The notes beneath the pieces are model-generated. The model saw only the letters and a program-made list of their open reading frames with translations, ran no database searches and was not told the origin of the DNA. Shown piece after piece: positions 10,810 to 24,200 of a stretch of DNA of 64,000 nucleotides. The position numbers and the translations under genes were made by a program. Within the stretch, counting starts at the first letter, position 1; each line of letters opens with the position of its first letter. The DNA is from Dactylellina haptotyla (Eukaryota > Ascomycota > Orbiliomycetes > Orbiliales > Orbiliaceae). The stretch spans positions 3,348,001-3,412,000 of the forward strand of contig CM062384.1 in assembly GCA_031310005.1 (NCBI GenBank), read 5' to 3'.

Positions 10810-13800
10810 AATGGATTGTATTAAAATATGGAGTTATTAAGTAATAAAGATTTTTTGGTTTATTCAAGTATCTATCTAGGAAATATATTCTGAATAAAGT
10901 TGTTTGTTTTCTAGGGAATGATGAAGATATTGTCTCAGCTCCACAGGAGAAAGGATGGGTTTATATAGAGAGCGTCCAGACAATCAAATAATTAAGCCCC
11001 GGGTAATCGGCTTCAAACCATGATAGCTAACAATTTTCTTTTCTTGCGGATGCACACATCAAGCTGAGTCTTTAGGTTGTATGGTCAGGATAAACGGCAT
11101 CTCCGTCTACGGTACCATAAACAGGTAACAGGAAGCCGTTGCCTCTTGCGCCCATAAGCTAGGGGTAGCTATCATCCTTGTACAGTATGCACCGTATGCT
11201 TGAATGACTACCTGCTGCTTAAGACGAAATTTCTCGCCAAGTGACGGAAGAACCGTTAGAAAAGTGCACCAAGGTGCCACAGCTTCTACTTGGCTTGAGG
11301 ATCAGTTGATACGCGAACAAGGTTGTCAACTGGGCCATGAAGCCATGGAAGCTCAGGTTCGGTATGAACCCTAGCTCAGTCGCAGTTCGGGACTAATAGC
11401 TTTAACTAAATCAAGCTATGTAGTCCGGGGTATCAGTATGGATAAATAAATTTAGTAGGCTAGGAGGACAGGATGCGCACCACTAAAATGATGCTGTTTA
11501 TAAGCAGTTTGTATCATTTCATTCGAACATTTAAGGGTGTTGCAGCAGACCCCAGTAACCGTTTGAGCATGCAGATGAGCTCAACGGCCATCACGCGATA
11601 ACTCAGGTAGCTCCCGTCTACCCGCTCCCTTAAATGGGAAACTGACGTGGTTAAAGGCTCCGAGGTATTTTGGAGGGTTGCGGGGGCAGTATGCGACTCC
11701 GACATGCAAGTCCTTAATTGACGAGCGAAATTTTTGGCAACGCACCAATGCAACCCTTGCTCTGGGTATTCTCAGCCCCAAGTGCGATCCATTAATATTC
11801 CGCTATCAGGACGAAGCGAATAATAATAGCTCCTGATTAAGCGGGGGATAATTGTGACTTGCACCTGTGGTTCTAATTTCAATTGAAGTACTCCCTCGCG
11901 AGAACACAGTACCAGAAGTCTGTTAGCATCAACCCGGAGACCGCTAGCATCAAGTATCCTCAATATTGATTGCAATATAGCCAATTTTCGTCAAGCCCGA
12001 CCGGTGTGTTCTAAATCGCTCTTTGAATAAAACATTGGAAGTTTGGTTATCGATATGCAGAATACGTTAATTTAATGCAATTTTTATCTCAATTTCCATG
12101 CGGAACAAGCAGACAGGCTTTACAAGTTTGGAGTACGATGCATTAGGTTCTCTGATATCGTTAACAGCAACTACGCCAACCAAAATGTGATATCGATAGG
12201 TAGCTGAAAGTGACATTGGAAACAAGATTTGTATCCTGTAGATTCTTATGACTTCGCAGAGGTACATTGATTGGACGGATATATATGCAGTGTAACCGGT
12301 GCCGATGTTCCATAGAAAAACGCAGCATCACCACCAGGATACATGGGGTGGTCCAACATCCAACAACCAACAGCATCCTTGCGGATCCAACCTTTAAACC
12401 GACGTCATGTCGTCCAATAACGATATATGCAGTCGTAGAGTGCCTTCTATTTGTTCAACATTCATGTTCGTTTTGTGCATGCTGGGTATTGTCATGGGAT
12501 GCATTGGATTTATTGATCTTCGAAGGAAAGGTATTGATTCTGGCTGGTGCCCTCGCTTCCAATTTCAGCCGAAAACCAAAACAGCAAGCCACTTGATTTT
12601 TCTTGACCAGACACTAAAATTAGGCTGTGCAGCGACAACACATTCCCAGCCGCACGAAGCACTTGGCGATATTGCTAGACGAAGTCAAGGTCCTCAAGTG
12701 CATAGGTGCCTCGAACATCTTTAGATTGACCTGTTTCTCTTGGGATATTCTTATTAATATGGGAAATAACCTTGCCAAATCAAATGACCAATTTCTCGAA
12801 GTTCTGGACCCTGAAGTCAGATACTCTCTTTGAAGATTTGAAAAAAATGTACTGATCAGATGCATATAAATTCGCGACCTCCGATTTCAATGCCCCATGA
12901 TTCTCTCAAAGAGCGTGGTGACGTGCGCCGTCCTACCGAAGAAGTTGACTCCAAAATGTTCGCAACAAACATCTCTCTTTGGCCAATATTGCTAGCCCCG
13001 ACGGATAAACGTTAGGTTGACTTATAATTACGCAGCCACCTCCCCACCCCAAACACTTGGTGGGCGGCTCACATGGAGTCTAGAGTTATTCAGGAAGCTG
13101 CGATTATAACCATCAAAAATTCGGGGCTCTGTGATCCACCCAAATGTTTTTCTTTGAACAGTCGCCTTCCCTTGCTTTTAGTCACACCAACAGCAAACTC
13201 GAAACTGGAGTAAGGTCTCGCGTTCGGCTGGGGACCAAAACAAAAATAACTGATATCAGCGACAACATTGAAACTTCGAAAGTGATACGTTTGTCGCCAA
13301 AGCGTTGCCCCATGTTTTCTCTTAAGTTTAACGATGGCGTATCAGCACTGTTTCGCAGCCGATGTCATCCGGGGTTTATTCTTACACCGAACTTGTATTG
13401 AAACGGACCAATCCTCCGCTGTAGGTTCGGTCGGCCATTGAAGTCTGGGCAGTAGAAGGCTGGCATCTCCTTGGATGTCGCAGGATCCGAAAAAAATAAA
13501 TACAAATCTACGATAGCTTTAGATTCGTGTACTGTGGATTCGCTATGGCAAACCAGCCCCGCCAGCAGGACTTAACCATATTCGGGCAGCCCCGGCGGGC
13601 AATGGCGACCAATGACAAGTATTCCGAGGCCCTAGTATTTCCTTTCTGAGAAAGTACCCTGGCGGGCATGGATAGAACTACCCAGCCGCGACATGTCTTC
13701 CCCATGAGACAAGAAGTACCGAAGCTGCCGGGCTGGAAGGCCTCTTTCATACTTAAGGAGCATCGACGCTCATCTTTTAAGATGCTTCGCTCCGTACCCT

Positions 13801-13858
13801 CTCTTTCTATGCTCTTGGCATTTTTGGTTGGAGGTTCTCACTCGCTTCTTTGGTGGAT
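10810..13858. other. Intergenic, 3 kb between divergent genes
   Basis: This gap separates the divergent lipoxygenase and S28 peptidase genes. A TATA-like box for the lipoxygenase is at 10960-10967. Frames of 60-110 codons appear between 11.5 and 12.9 kb on both strands, but they are broken, overlap each other and show no family motif. Decayed gene remnants are possible but unsupported. The last 80 bases contain a small upstream frame that overlaps the peptidase start. Confidence 0.45.
10960..10967 (-). promoter_or_regulatory. TATA-like box of lipoxygenase gene
   Basis: The minus strand reads TATATAAA about 150 bases upstream of the lipoxygenase ATG (10809), a usual distance for a fungal core promoter with a leader of around 100 bases. 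This is a sequence match only. Confidence 0.5.
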
Positions 13859-13862
13859 ATGA
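13782..13862 (+). other. Upstream frame overlapping S28 start codon
   Basis: A 26-codon frame, starting MLRSVPSLSMLLAFLVGG, ends in a TGA that shares four bases (ATGA) with the peptidase ATG at 13859. It reads like a signal peptide. It may be a regulatory upstream frame or an alternative first exon: a splice from a weak donor in the GGAGGTTCTC segment (about 13830) to the acceptor GGCAG (about 13916) would join the peptidase frame at VLWKDS. The sequence alone does not decide. Confidence 0.4.
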
Positions 13863-16294
13863 AATCGATAGATGTTTTGCTTGCCGTTCTGGCGAACGGA
13901 TGGGTGGTTTCGGCAGTGTTATGGAAGGATTCGATATCCCGGAACACAACCGATATTCTTCGAAAGAGATATCGCGATGAAAAGACGCAGAAATTCTCGA
14001 CAGTTTTTAATTCACGCAAGCCGTCGCTTACCAATAACCCAGCGGCGAAGCCGTTCTATATAACGCTTCCGCTTGATCATTTTACCGCATCTAATACAGA
14101 TACTTTCCAGAGCCGATATTATGTCCAGGACAGCTATTACCAGCCGGGCGGACCCGTTATTTGTCAGTTTGACATGCCCTTGCGCAAGCTGAATCGTGGG
14201 GCAGCTTCGTGGGACGACAAGCGCATACGCTGACCTTTTTTTTTTTTTGGCTACTAGTCCACGATATCGGAGAGTCCAGTATCGAACGATATGCGCCTGG
14301 GCTTGTTGATGAAGAAGAATTTACAGTTTCTATGGCTAAGCGCTTCAATGGGTTCGTACAGTTCATTTATACCAGGGCGAATGGAGAGACTTCGAAAAGG
14401 AATTGATCTTCATCAATCATGAATTCCAAGGTTTTCTGTGTGTTGCGCTAACAATTCTGTGATTGGAAAAGGCTGTTAATTTTGTTCGAACACCGATTTT
14501 ATGGTGAATCTGCACCTCTAACCGAGGTGTCCAGAGCGTTAGGGGATGCGTCAAAGGAGGATCTCACAGCTTTTTTCAAATACCTAACGATCGAGCAAGC
14601 GCTTGAAGATGTCGTAGTCTTTGCAAATAATTTTACATACGACTTTCAAAGCTATCCCAGTCAAAAGCTGACCCCAGAATACACTCCATGGGTCTACGTA
14701 GGGGTTAGCTACAGCGGCGCGCGCGGCGCTTGGCTCGCAAAAAGAAACCCGGGTCTCTTCAAGGCAACTTTGGCATCCTCTGCACCAGTGGAACTGAAGG
14801 TCGACTTTTGGGAATACTTTGTAGCAATCGAAGCGTATGTTTGTCATCATGAAATCAGCATTTCAGTTGGGGTAGTAAATTTAGCTAATGCGGCCTCTTG
14901 CGCACACAGAAATCTCGCAGCCTCTGGCAACACCAACTGTTCAGCCGATCTAGCTGCTGCCGCTGCTTGGCTATCTCAAGCCTGGGAGACGCGTAATGAA
15001 ACTCTGGTTGATAAGTTGATTGATACCGTCTATCAAGCAGATTGGGAGAACTATATGAGCCAATTCAGGAACCAGGACGACCCCAGGATATGGGACACCA
15101 GAAGAGATTATATGCAAGACGCCGCTTGGACGGCATTCGCTGATTTTCAGGTACCTTTACATTAAAGTCTTCAAAATCACTCGATTCACCTAACATAAAT
15201 CTTTTCTCTAGTATTACGGCGTACAAGGCGGGACCCTCGGGAAGTTCTGTGACATAATGGAGACTACATACTCTGATAACGCTCCTGCAGAAGGATTGTT
15301 TGCGACCGAGTCTCTTGACAGAGCGGTAGCTGGCTATACAAAAGCCGTTGCAGCCATTAATCCCTACAGTTACTCTAGATCGGCAAGCAACAAAGCCAAA
15401 CTCAAACAGAAACGTCAAAGTTCAAAACTAGACTCAAGCCTTGATGATTATGCTTGGCTTTGGCAAGTTTGCTCAGAATTCGGGGCTTTTCAGGTTGCAA
15501 ATACCTCCAGACCCCAAAATATGCTGCCTTCTTTTATAGATGTGACAGCGCAGATCGATCAATGTATTGGTACGTTTGGAGAATCTGAACAAGTTAGCTT
15601 GGCCGGTCCAAATGTCAGCCCCATCAATCAAAAGTATCTTGGTTGGGATATAGAGCTGTCCAACACCCTATGGACCAATGGCGAGTTTGATCCTTGGCGG
15701 GCTTTGTCCATTGATTCCACAACAGAAGACGCTCCCACAAACGATACAAGCACTACAGAAATCCCACAATGCGGTACGACTTTCCCAAGGGGAACTCAGC
15801 TTAGATATGTTATTGCAGATGGGTATCATGGCTCCGAGTTTAGCGAAGATGTTGTGGAGAATGCCGACGATATTGGATTGAACCCGACGAATACAATCGG
15901 TGGAATCTCCGCAAGTCGCCGGGTTACACTGACATCAACTGGCACCGGGACACCAGTCGCCGATGCGAGAAACGCACAGAGCCTCTGGTTCAACGCCATG
16001 AGCACTTGGCTACCTTGTGGAACACAAGCTTTCACATTTACATCCCCACAACCTAGCTCCTCCACACCATTCACGACTAGATCATCTTACTCGACTGATG
16101 GGCCATCGACTGACGGGCCAACAACTGAAGGGCCAACGACAGATGGGTCAACGACATCGAATCCCTCTCGACAAAGTAGCCCTCCTTCAGAAAATCAAAC
16201 AAAATCTGCTGCTTCTTTAGTATTACCACCTCTCATGAACATATTCATGCTTTCTCTTTTCGCATTTCTCACAGGCGTCGGATTCATTCTTTAA
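13859..16294 (+). CDS. Serine peptidase family S28, GPI-anchored
   Basis: Four exons, 13859-14162, 14258-14351, 14472-15150 and 15212-16294, give 719 residues. Family S28 (prolyl carboxypeptidase/DPP7-like) cleaves after proline in acidic surroundings. Splicing restores the S28 signatures GGPVIFHDIGES and NGLLILFEHRFYGES. The second intron uses a weak donor, GTTCGT, chosen because it alone gives this motif. The catalytic triad is S212 in GVSYSG, D519 in NGEFDPW and H565 in ADGYHGSEF. The N-terminus is a signal peptide (MKSIDVLLAVLANG). Near residues 640-665 lies a repeated TDGP/TEGP Thr-Pro-Gly linker, then a C-terminal hydrophobic tail without a cytosolic part, as in GPI-anchored wall proteins. 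GPI anchoring and a Thr-rich stalk suggest a surface-bound enzyme. The start is uncertain because of an overlapping signal-like frame at 13782. Confidence 0.9.
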
Positions 16295-17723
16295 TACAGC
16301 ATTTTGGGCGAACGGTATTGTTCAATAAACTTATAATGGCGAACATAGATACTTCTTTTTCCTCTTTGTTTGTCGCACATCTTGTTCAGTTCAGCATAAA
16401 ATATTCGGTCATGTTAACTTAGTATCAACCGTTCATTTCGATATTTGTTTTTGGTTTCTGGCGTTAGGTTAGTTCATGCATCTGGCTCAGAGCCGCATTT
16501 CCTCTCTGTAATCATGTAAGCGATTGCATCTATTGCCCCATGTCAACACAATGGAAGATGAGATCTAATTTGACCTCAACGATGCGCCGCACGGGCTGAA
16601 TGAAGCTCAACAGCATGTGAAAATGAAGAAGGTGGCTTTACGAGCGCATGAGCGCGTTTCAGTAGCTTGCTCATGAGGCGGTCGACATCAGCATCAAAAT
16701 TTGTCAACCTTTGAAACCCCTACGTTGATAGAGAGAAATTATGCTTTGGGTCTATTCGTCCTTTGCAAGGTCTGTTGCGTGGGTCCTAAGATTTGTACAG
16801 AGCTGGGAGCAGCAACAACAAAACAAAAGCGAGGCAAAGTCGATGTCCAAGATAACCCCGGGACAAGACTAATGATTATGTGATGATAATAACAATAAAG
16901 CCCGCTTCATTCAACTAGCATCTCAAAGAGCCCAGTTTAAGGCTTTCTTATATTCGCTTAACTAATTTTTAATTTAATTCCAGAGGCTCTCTTCAGATAG
17001 ATCCGGTCGATAAGGCAGATAGTTCGGATTCCAGTTCGTCATATGCACCTAAAAAGCCGCAAACCCCACAATACAAGACCGAACAATGCATAACCACGAA
17101 TCAGATCAGTTCATCTTGCAGCAAAATTTGCGGCTTGGAAATCTGACTGCGTTCCAAGACTTCCAGCCGTATACTTTTCTTCAGAGGAACAGCTCGCTCG
17201 CCCCAAATTTGGATATAGATTTTCCAAATCTAGCTACCCTACTAAAACCTGCGTCGCCGAGAGGTTAAGATTCCAAAAACCAGAAAATAAGGCGGGAGTC
17301 ACAAAATTGAATCGAAACGTATCTGAATCCGATACTTCAGACACTTCCGAAATTGCTTCAAATGCAGAAGGTGTAGAATCTGTGCCTTTTGCCTTAACTG
17401 TGCCACATAATCCGGCAGCTCTGATTGGCTCATCGATCAAATATCATTTGGCCTCCACAGCAAACAAGAGAGGAAGACAAAGCGGTGAAGTCAAATTTCC
17501 CCACTTTGATGGAGCAGTACTGCAGGTGCCTGGCCATGCAGTTCCAGGATCGTGGTCACTGGTGCACCGTTTATTCATTTATAACCAACGGCAGATCTGC
17601 CAAATTTAACACGAACCATGACAGAAGAGCCTTTCTACCCATACCAACATCTATTTCCTTTGGATTTATGTGCATGTTTCGAGGTTGTACTAGGTGTTGG
17701 TACATCCAAATATTCTCTTGGCT
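16295..17723. other. Intergenic, 1.4 kb
   Basis: It lies between the S28 peptidase and the first kelch gene, both on the + strand, and should contain a terminator and the kelch promoter. Frames up to 100 codons near 17.3-17.6 kb show no domain and stop before the kelch start. Confidence 0.45.
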
Positions 17724-19841
17724 ATGGTCGCTATGATGTTTGTCACTGGATTGTTCCTGTTATTCAGTTTCGTCGCACCAGTTTTATCTCGAAGCGAATC
17801 ACCGCCGGGAACCGCATCATCGTCAAGGGTTTGCAGAAGATGGGGACACACAAGTGAGAGAAGCCTCTATACCCTGCACCACATTCAATCTAGATTTTAA
17901 CAGTACGAGCCCACAACAGGCAGTTTATTCGGAAATATTCTTCACGTCTATGCCGGGCACCTATGGCGTGAGGAAGCGAGCATTGGGACCGACAATTCAA
18001 CGTTAAGTATGAAAGACATTCAGAGAACCATTTTCAGCATTCTCGTAATATTAACATGCCACCTCCTTCGCTAGGTAGAGATTTCATCTCACTTGACCTC
18101 TCTAATGATTTCCCGCTTGCCAATACTTCGTTTATCGGACTCCCAGTTCCACCAAAACCTGGTCCCCCAAAAGTAGAGCATGGCTCTTTTTGGGTCAATG
18201 TAAGCGCCTCTCCAACTTCTTTTATTTTTTTCTAATCCTGACCATTCCCGAATCATAGGAAGCCCAATCCAAACTCGTTTTCTATGGCGGATCATTCGAA
18301 CAGAACCCGACAAACGTGAATGATACAGTGGAAGCCTTTAGTCTTTGGAGTTACAATCTTCAAACTTCGCAATGGCAAAAGGAAACAACTTCCGGAGACC
18401 CGATATCCAGAGCTTCAGTCGGCGCATCAGCATACTATAAAGGCACGGGGTACTATCGCGGGGGCCAAATCGATAGCACAACATCCCCCGGTTGGCCAGC
18501 AGGAGACAATCTCATCTTATCCGGAATGCTTACAGTTGACTTGGAAAAGTCCTCATTCATCAATGAAACCCAAGGATTCAGTGTCTTCAGATTCCAGGAT
18601 GCACAGAATACCGGATTTCAATATAAGGATGGAAATCTCATCCCAATTACCTTTAATGGTAGGGACTATCTCATTAATCTAGCTGGTGGAGGGCCCAGGG
18701 GACACGCCGTAAGTAAATTTTCAACTCAGTTCGCTTCTACTAATCTAAAAAGGATTAAATTATAGCTTCCATTGGACAACGTCTACATCTACGACATCGA
18801 AGTCGACAAATGGTACCGACAGCCAGTTTCCGGACCTGTGCCTATTAATACGAGAGGAGCTTGCACCGTCGCAAATTATGCACCCGATAATTCATCGATA
18901 CAGATTACAATGTTCGGTGGCGTAGTATACAATGCCGCCAAAGATAGTTTCGACGCAACTGACAATACCTGGATACTCACGATCCCGAGTTTTTCTGTAC
19001 GTTCACGCGTTAAAGCTCGTCTTAAGCTACTTGATTCAAACAGCTATCAAGACTAATATAATCTTTTTTTTCGTTATAGTGGATTTTTGCCGGGAATAGT
19101 ACCGCAACCATTGGCCCAGGAGGAAGACAAGATCATACATGCCATATATCTGGATCCCAGATGATTGTCGTTGGTGGAAGGAATGGCTCAAACGCTTGTG
19201 AAATTTCGGGTATGTGGGTATTTGACACGGCGAAACTAGAATGGCAGACCTCTTTCACAACCGATACTTCTTATTTGGTCCCAAAAGCCGTGACCAACAT
19301 CATTCAAGGGGATGCTAACGGAGGCGCACCTTGGGATAATCTACCATTTAAAAAAGGCCCCGACAATACATCCCCATTTTATAACGTAACCGGTGGCCCA
19401 TCAACAGGATCCGGTAATCAAACACCTGCTGGGGCCATCGCTGGTGGCGTTATTGGCGGTTTAATCTTTATCGGTGCGATAGCAGTTGTCTTGTGGCTCT
19501 ATCGAAGGAAAAGCTTAGAAAGTATGACGGACGCTCCTGTTCCACCACCACCGGACGACAACCAAGAACACGAGCAGAGAGAAAAAGGGAACAGAATATC
19601 CGAATTAGGAAACCAAACACCATCTTCGTACGCACCAGGATACAACGTCCACCCCGCACAACTTTATGGGGATTCATCCTTCCCCGTAGAACTAGACACT
19701 CGACTCGATTCTCCCACTAGCTCACCTATGGTCTATGAGCTACCAAGTAGATATACAAGAATAAACACTGAACCTACATCGAATCAGCCACTGATACAAA
19801 CCTATCAAGAGAATATTGAAGTAGCAGATGCAGTTCGATAA
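17724..19841 (+). CDS. Kelch-repeat single-pass membrane protein (copy 1)
   Basis: Six exons, 17724-17853, 17920-18006, 18075-18199, 18259-18708, 18766-18996 and 19080-19841, encode 594 residues, all phases consistent. The order is an N-terminal signal or anchor (MVAMMFVTGLFLLFSFVAPV), then CRRWGHTSS, then a kelch beta-propeller at roughly 40-430. Blades are marked by LVFYGGSF, VYIYDIEVDKWYRQ, ITMFGG, MIVVGGRNG and MWVFDTAKLEWQ. A Gly/Asn/Thr linker leads to one membrane helix at about 460-482 (AGAIAGGVIGGLIFIGAIAV) with a basic stop-transfer LYRRK, and a 110-residue Pro/Ser-rich cytosolic tail. The propeller is therefore outside. Fungal proteins of this shape are thought to be surface recognition or wall-sensing proteins; the ligand is unknown. 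It is paralogous to the gene at 56457. Confidence 0.9.
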
Positions 19842-20221
19842 TACACGATACGCAAGATGAAAAACCTATAAGAATGTTTTCATGTAAAATATATTTATCC
19901 CTATCCGTTTTTAATTTTTAATACTTTCAGTTTAGAAGTGCTCTTATCACGTGCACCAATAAATATAAGCATACGTGGACTTGCAAATCGAATACCTTTG
20001 TGGGTTTACTGGGTTTAATACTAGCCCCACTAGGTGCGATTAATCGATACTCAGGCTCTCAAGCAAATATCGTCTGGCTTTACAATAAAATTTCTGACCT
20101 GGTATATTGTGGAGAATATAACTGAAATTAATAAATATATTTATCTATGTATACTAGAATGACAGGGAATACAAGATATACAATATAAGAGGAAAATATT
20201 TGATAGAAATATTACCCAAGA
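19842..20221. other. Convergent 3' flanks
   Basis: This is a 380-base AT-rich stretch between the stops of the kelch gene (+) and the Kre9-like gene (-). Nothing beyond shared 3' flanks is seen. Confidence 0.5.
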
Positions 20222-21282
20222 TCATTTACCACCGCCGTAAGCATGATGTTGTGGCGGCATCCAATCAGTATCGCCCATAACTTCCGCCCTCTGTTTCGGC
20301 GATGAATACATTTCCGAAGGCTCGTTATAAGATTGCCCGGGCAGTTCGTTCACACCTTGATAGGAGCTTGTGGTCATAACCCCAGTATCATGTTCTTTCT
20401 GAACATTCGACCCAGCGCCATGATGTTGATATTTCGGTTGATATAATAAGGGCTGAACACTAGCCCCTGTGTCGGTGAGTTCCGCCATGCCTGAAGGGTG
20501 CCCGCCATCTAAGTCATGCTCTTCTTTATTGCCCATGAGCTTGGAATGGGGTTTGGACTTTCTCCTGCGCAGCAATAGGAAGACAATACCGGCGAGGGCA
20601 GCTGTTCCAACGACGGCACCGCCAATTGCACCACCTAATACCGCAGGCTGAATACTCGAACCCCCTTCAGGCGCCGCACTTGCCGATGACGACGAACTTG
20701 ATGTCGAGCCGGATGAAGTCGAGCTCAAAGGAGCCCCTGTTGCGGTTGGTGTTTCGCTAAGATTCGGTGTTGGGCTCGGGGTCTTCCCACCACCTGATAT
20801 GCCAAAGTTCTGGGAGGTTAAGGTCTTGCTGCCGTCATCGTAGAATATGATAATTTGGTATTTCTCAGACACGGGCCAGGTATCCTCGGCCGTAAACTCG
20901 AAGGTATGTTCTCCAGATATTTGAGGCGTGTCTGTACGTTATGGTTAAATTACTGGAGTATGTTAAGTGGGGATTGGGGCAATATCATACATAATTGTGG
21001 TAGCGCACTGATTATTGCGCCGTCAAGGGCAACAGTAACATTCCACGCCTCATCCACATTCGCGTTCGCCCGCGTCGGTGGGATGTACCAGGCCACTTCT
21101 ATTGGATTATCGACTCGATATTGTGCAGCCAGAGTCGGCTTAATTAGAGTATCCTGTGTGTATGCATATGTCGGCGTGGCTGCAGCTGAGGTTGCGGTTT
21201 GTCGTGCCAAAATCATCGACCCAGCTGCCAAGTGTATTGACACAAACACCAAGATGGTCTTCAATAATAATCGGTGGGCCAT
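20222..21282 (-). CDS. Kre9/Knh1-like extracellular domain membrane protein
   Basis: Two exons, 20991-21282 and 20222-20931, joined over a 59-base intron, give 333 residues. A signal peptide (MAHRLLLKTILVFVSIHLAAG) is followed by a beta-sandwich-like domain at about 45-140. Its features NPIEVAWYIPP, EAWNVTVALDG and YQIIIFYDDG resemble the Kre9/Knh1 N-terminal domain of fungal GPI and wall proteins. A Ser/Thr/Pro-rich stalk at about 145-190 would be heavily O-glycosylated. One membrane helix lies at about 195-218 with a basic RRRK stop-transfer. The cytosolic tail of 115 residues is Gly/Pro/His/Tyr-rich and ends near PPQHHAYGGGK. The layout recalls wall-stress sensors (WSC/Mid2 type), but the domain call is by eye and moderately sure. 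It is convergent with the kelch gene. Confidence 0.8.
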
Positions 21283-24200
21283 TTTATTGGATTCCTATTC
21301 CCTGTATTTGGATTTTGGATTTGCCGAGAAAAGTGTGAGGAATATTCTCAAAAGATTGATCAGAGCATTTATGGGGATCCTCGAGAGGGGCTCTCGGTGT
21401 TAAGTAATAATAGCAATTAGGGGTGCAGCGAAAAGGAGGATAACATGCCTAGGCCCGAAATTCAATTGCGCCAAAGACGCAACTCTGGTGACCAAAGAGT
21501 TCCGACGTTTGCCAACCCTGGCTTTTGTTTTTGGGAGCACCACACGAAGGCGAAATGCCCACAAACATTTCAGCCCCGCGGATAATATCAGGGGCAAGGG
21601 CCTTAAAAAAGAAGGTCGTACCAGATTTTCGAGGTGCACCCTGCACCCTCAGCCCTAGAAACCTTGCAAGACATATTTTGTGTTGGCCTTACAGGGAGCA
21701 GCGCCATCTAATTACCTTGGAGGTCAAGTGTTCAGCTGTCTATGAGGCCAATCAAGTTGCCATTTTGCTACCCCGTTAACATGTAACAGAGCTATCTGAA
21801 AATATATACTTAGTCACACGGAAAATTAAAATAAGGTCCACCAATACCTGGCCACATATAGTGTAATTATAGAGTCTACGAATTTCAACTGAACAAATGG
21901 GCAATACCAGCGTCTGGCAACTTGACTACTGATTTTGTATATCAAGGTATCTTCCGGTCTAGATCTCACCCAGCCACCTACGAGCCAACTTTCATTCCAA
22001 CTTCTAAGTGAACCACTTCTACTCTTGAAACGTATAAGACTTTACAAATAATGAATAAATCACTCTCGCCATTCCTCAACATTTACCAACCCCAACAAAG
22101 CAAATTTTTACGACCAAGCTTACTAGACACTGAATTGAGTCTAACATTTACTAAGTCAGCCGCTAGCATGTATATTTCCAACCTATCAAACTCATGCCAA
22201 GTCATATGTTTTGAGAGTACTAGACGAACATATGCCTATACCCCTTTTTGTTCTTAGTATTAGGCATTGGTTTTGGCCCAAGATGTCAATTTTTTAAAAT
22301 CTCTTTGACACGGTGTAGAATGCAAGGACATCTTGGCGCCGCTGCGCGCAGAAAAGCTTGAGTTTCACAAGCTCAAAGCGGCAATATCCGCTCTTGGCGC
22401 AATTCACCCTTAGAACCTGCACATTCGCATCAGATTCGAGGCACCTATACTGGTCAATATTGCATATGAAGTGCTTAGATTGATTGAAGAACACATAGGT
22501 ATATGAGTAGAGGCAACTCCCAACGCCGCGTGACAATGAACCTTTAACGAAAAACGAGGCACATAGTTGTAATCAAAACACACACCCTGTAGCCCCGGCC
22601 CGTCGCTTTATCAGAATTGAGTTGAATGTTCGTATTGCCCGTCACATTACGGCATTATAGAAGAACCAAGGGTCAAAAGCAATAAAGCCCTTTTGTTGAA
22701 GAAACCATTACAACTTAGATCTTCACCGTCTTCAACGCGACGGTTGATGGCAGAATCTAACCTTTTTGTGATGTGCTTGTGTCACAGATATACAACAGGG
22801 AATGAATCAAATAACGGTCGCTTATACCTGAAGAACGTGAGAATATTGAGAATACTACTCTTCCTTCTGCAAGACTTTTGCCTGCGTAGATTGGGGCATT
22901 TTCTTTGAGCTAGTCGATTTATCTTGGCACGGGGGAGACTACATTCTATCGCGTTTGAATTAACCTAAAAAAACTACAGTCTTTGTGCAGATACACTTTT
23001 CATTTTGTCTCGCAAGCCAGATGCCGTCCTGATCCAGCAAAAGCGTTTTTCAGCTAACCTTCGAAACAGGAGGCTCCCGGATTAGTGCTTCAGGCTGGTA
23101 TCACCGTTCTGCGATAGTAAGAATAAGCTTCCGTCACTGGCAGATTTTTTGGGTTAACTCTCAACTCAGAATCCACATAAATATGTTTTGTAATTGGTAA
23201 GTTTGAAAAGAGTCTCGATGATGTATTAATTTTGGGAGAAACTTTCAAATCAGTTAGCTCTATAGCTCGGCGACTATGTTATCTACAGTCTCTACCAACA
23301 GAATACTAATAGGAATAATCCCAACATGCACCTTCCTCCGCCTTTATAATTTGCGTTTGTATATCCCAACAGTGCTTAAACTTTCCCTAAACCTCGTGCA
23401 GTGCAAACTGTCGGATATTACAACAACATTGGCATACGTACCAATCAGGAGCCCTCACTTACTATCCGATTTCATCACAGTGCCAATCGCAAGATAGCCA
23501 TAAGTAAGACGACAATACTAGGAAGGAGTCTTGAGATCTGCGTTAGCGTTTCATGGATCTCAGCTGCGGAACCCGATAAGGTTCTTCGCTAGATATTCAT
23601 AACATAATGCGTGACCCCGAACTAGCTATTTTCAGAGTCGCTATATATATAAAAACTGACACTTGGTAGTTTCCTCGCTAGGGAGCAGCCACCAGCTAAA
23701 ACTCAAGGCATGTATCTGGGTACTGCGTCCCAAATATATTAATATAATTCAAGTAACGCTCACATATAACGGAACGACGGACCTAAATATGATAGCTTTC
23801 GCATGAAATCACAGAGTTGGTGGATAATTACTAAGTATCTGCCATCAAAATAATGGCCGAAACCAATCCAAACAAAGATATAAGCTCATTATATGGAATT
23901 CTGCTTGCAGTCCCCTATTACCATTCATATGTATGAAACTTTAAGCACTATAGAATCAAAGACACAGTGGATGATAGCTCCGGTGTCAGATCTAGAGCCA
24001 AGGCTTTCCATATCAGTTGGGTCACAATACGACCTTCAATAAAGCCATGTATGCTCATCGCCAGAATCAGCAATAGGACTGCGGTAAAGCCTGGAGTAAC
24101 GAGCCATAGCATCTACTCATAGTCGGTAATCTAGTTTCAGGATTAGCGATGTGTCACTAAATATCTCATGAAAATTCGGGTATCCTTATTTTGGCGAGAC

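Noticed and set aside
11514-12865. Cluster of 60-109 codon frames on both strands, possible decayed gene
   Set aside because: The frames overlap each other, change frame often and show no family motif, so they cannot be told from chance.
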